Shown: positions 13,933 through 14,288 of the stretch, piece after piece
Numbering within the stretch: the stretch's first letter is position 1
Layout: each line of letters opens with the position of its first letter
Program-made: the position numbers and the translations under genes
The notes under the pieces: model-generated
What the model was told of the DNA's origin: nothing
Databases searched by the model: none
The model's input: the letters and a program-made list of their open reading frames with translations, nothing else
From: an uncultured Clostridia bacterium
GTDB lineage: Bacteria; Bacillota; Clostridia; Christensenellales; Aristaeellaceae
Assembly: GCA_946410395.1 (NCBI GenBank)
Contig: CAMKAE010000027.1
Location: 1 to 14,288 of the forward strand
DNA length: 14,288 nt
Reading direction: 5' to 3'

Positions 13933-14117
13933 TCCTCCCTCCGCTGGCTTCCGCAGACCACGGGATGATCCCGCTTTTTCCGCTCGGCTCGTCTTGCATG
14001 GCAGTGTCTCCGCCCAGCCGCCGCTCCGGAGCGCCTGACGCACATTCTTCCCGCGCGGGGTTCCTGATCAGGTTCGGATTGCGTCTCTTTTCCGGATCGG
14101 GCGGTTATGTCCAGTCT
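13933..14117 (-). promoter_or_regulatory. Long GC-rich leader of the sensory genes
   Basis: If transcription starts near 14117, the untranslated leader is ~185-190 nt. It contains several short perfect palindromes: CCTGATCAGG (14063-14072), CCCGCGCGGG (14050-14059), CGCTCCGGAGCG (14022-14033) and CGGGATgATCCCG (13961-13973). Their spacing and tiny loops do not match a riboswitch I know. A GTG at 14043 would extend the lipoprotein frame upstream, but it would bury the signal peptide and is rejected as the start. Confidence 0.35.
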
Positions 14118-14123
14118 GCTGCT

Positions 14124-14152
14124 ATGATAGCAAATCTGCGCGAAAAGCGCAA
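14124..14152 (-). promoter_or_regulatory. Candidate extended -10 promoter of the sensory operon
   Basis: On the minus strand TGC-TATCAT (TATCAT at 14124-14129, TG at 14131-14132) is an extended -10 with one mismatch. A poor -35, TTGCGC (14147-14152), sits at 17 bp. A small dyad TGCGC-5-GCGCA (14137-14151) fills the spacer and could be a regulator site. No better promoter is seen upstream of the lipoprotein gene. Confidence 0.5.
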
Positions 14153-14288
14153 GCCTGCACCTCTCCAAGTGCGAGACGAATGTTGCAGTGGCAGCGAACT
14201 GATCAGCCTTGCCGAAAACAAAAGACATCGGTATTCGCCGTCAACCCAAGCCCAAACGGCATATCCACCCCAAAGAATCCTCTCAAAC
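14153..14288. other. Window edge, no gene supported
   Basis: On the minus strand one frame is open from the window edge to a stop near 14112 (about 58 codons, containing WGGYAVWAWVDGEYR). It has no recognisable domain and crosses the promoter. It could be the tail of a gene lying outside the window or a chance frame. Confidence 0.3.

Noticed and set aside
11248..13968. Very long plus-strand open frame (906 codons) opposite the lipoprotein, kinase and regulator genes
   Set aside because: It is an antisense shadow of three well-supported genes in GC-rich DNA. The translation is His, Asp, Gly and Arg-rich with no domain, and it crosses gene borders.
13923..14228. 101-codon minus-strand frame over the leader of the sensory operon
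   Set aside because: It has no ribosome binding site or domain, crosses the promoter, and is in a different frame from the lipoprotein signal peptide.
1..14288. CRISPR arrays, tRNA or rRNA genes, and phage attachment sites
   Set aside because: I saw no regularly spaced repeats, no cloverleaf with a conserved TTCGA arm, and no integrase or paired direct repeats. A dedicated scan was not possible.

Overview
The window looks like a chromosomal segment of a Bacillota (Clostridia-type) bacterium of fairly high G+C. The reasons are strong GGAGG-type ribosome binding sites, near-consensus sigma-A promoters, a YesM/YesN-style kinase and regulator pair, and a lipoprotein substrate-binding protein with a classical lipobox. 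No species is claimed.

Layout. (1) About 1-2900, visibly AT-richer and gene-poor: a minus-strand run of an aminoglycoside-phosphotransferase-fold protein (20-1075) and two Nudix hydrolases (1119-1568 and 1650-2120). The second Nudix gene has been joined out of frame to the 5' end of a GNAT acetyltransferase gene. Upstream lie a strong minus-strand terminator (2334-2379) and a possible small minus-strand gene (2595-2762). (2) 2890-3600: a textbook promoter in front of a decayed HipB-like helix-turn-helix gene, then two tiny overlapping ORFs. (3) 3688-4482: an intact ADP-ribosylglycohydrolase gene. (4) 4483-4801: hairpins and what looks like the left end of an IS3-type insertion sequence. (5) 4802-14043, all minus strand and GC-rich: one coherent locus with six genes. 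(6) 14044-14288: the leader and promoter of that locus.

The six-gene locus is the main content. In transcription order it encodes a sugar-binding lipoprotein resembling E. coli YtfQ (12943-13926), a YesM-type membrane histidine kinase (11467-12939), a YesN-type AraC response regulator (9897-11489), and then, after a 139-bp gap with its own promoter and a dyad, a second sugar-binding protein (8795-9757), a double ABC ATPase like YtfR (7027-8547) and two permeases like YtfT (5937-7037) and YjfF (4802-5935). The arrangement implies a three-component sensory system: the lipoprotein binds a sugar outside the cell and signals through the kinase, and the regulator then turns on the neighbouring CUT2-type importer. 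The closest precedent I know is XylFII-LytS-YesN controlling xylFGH in clostridia. Here both binding proteins and the transporter belong to the YtfQRT-YjfF (galactofuranose-type) group. No sugar-catabolic gene is present, so the real substrate cannot be read from the window.
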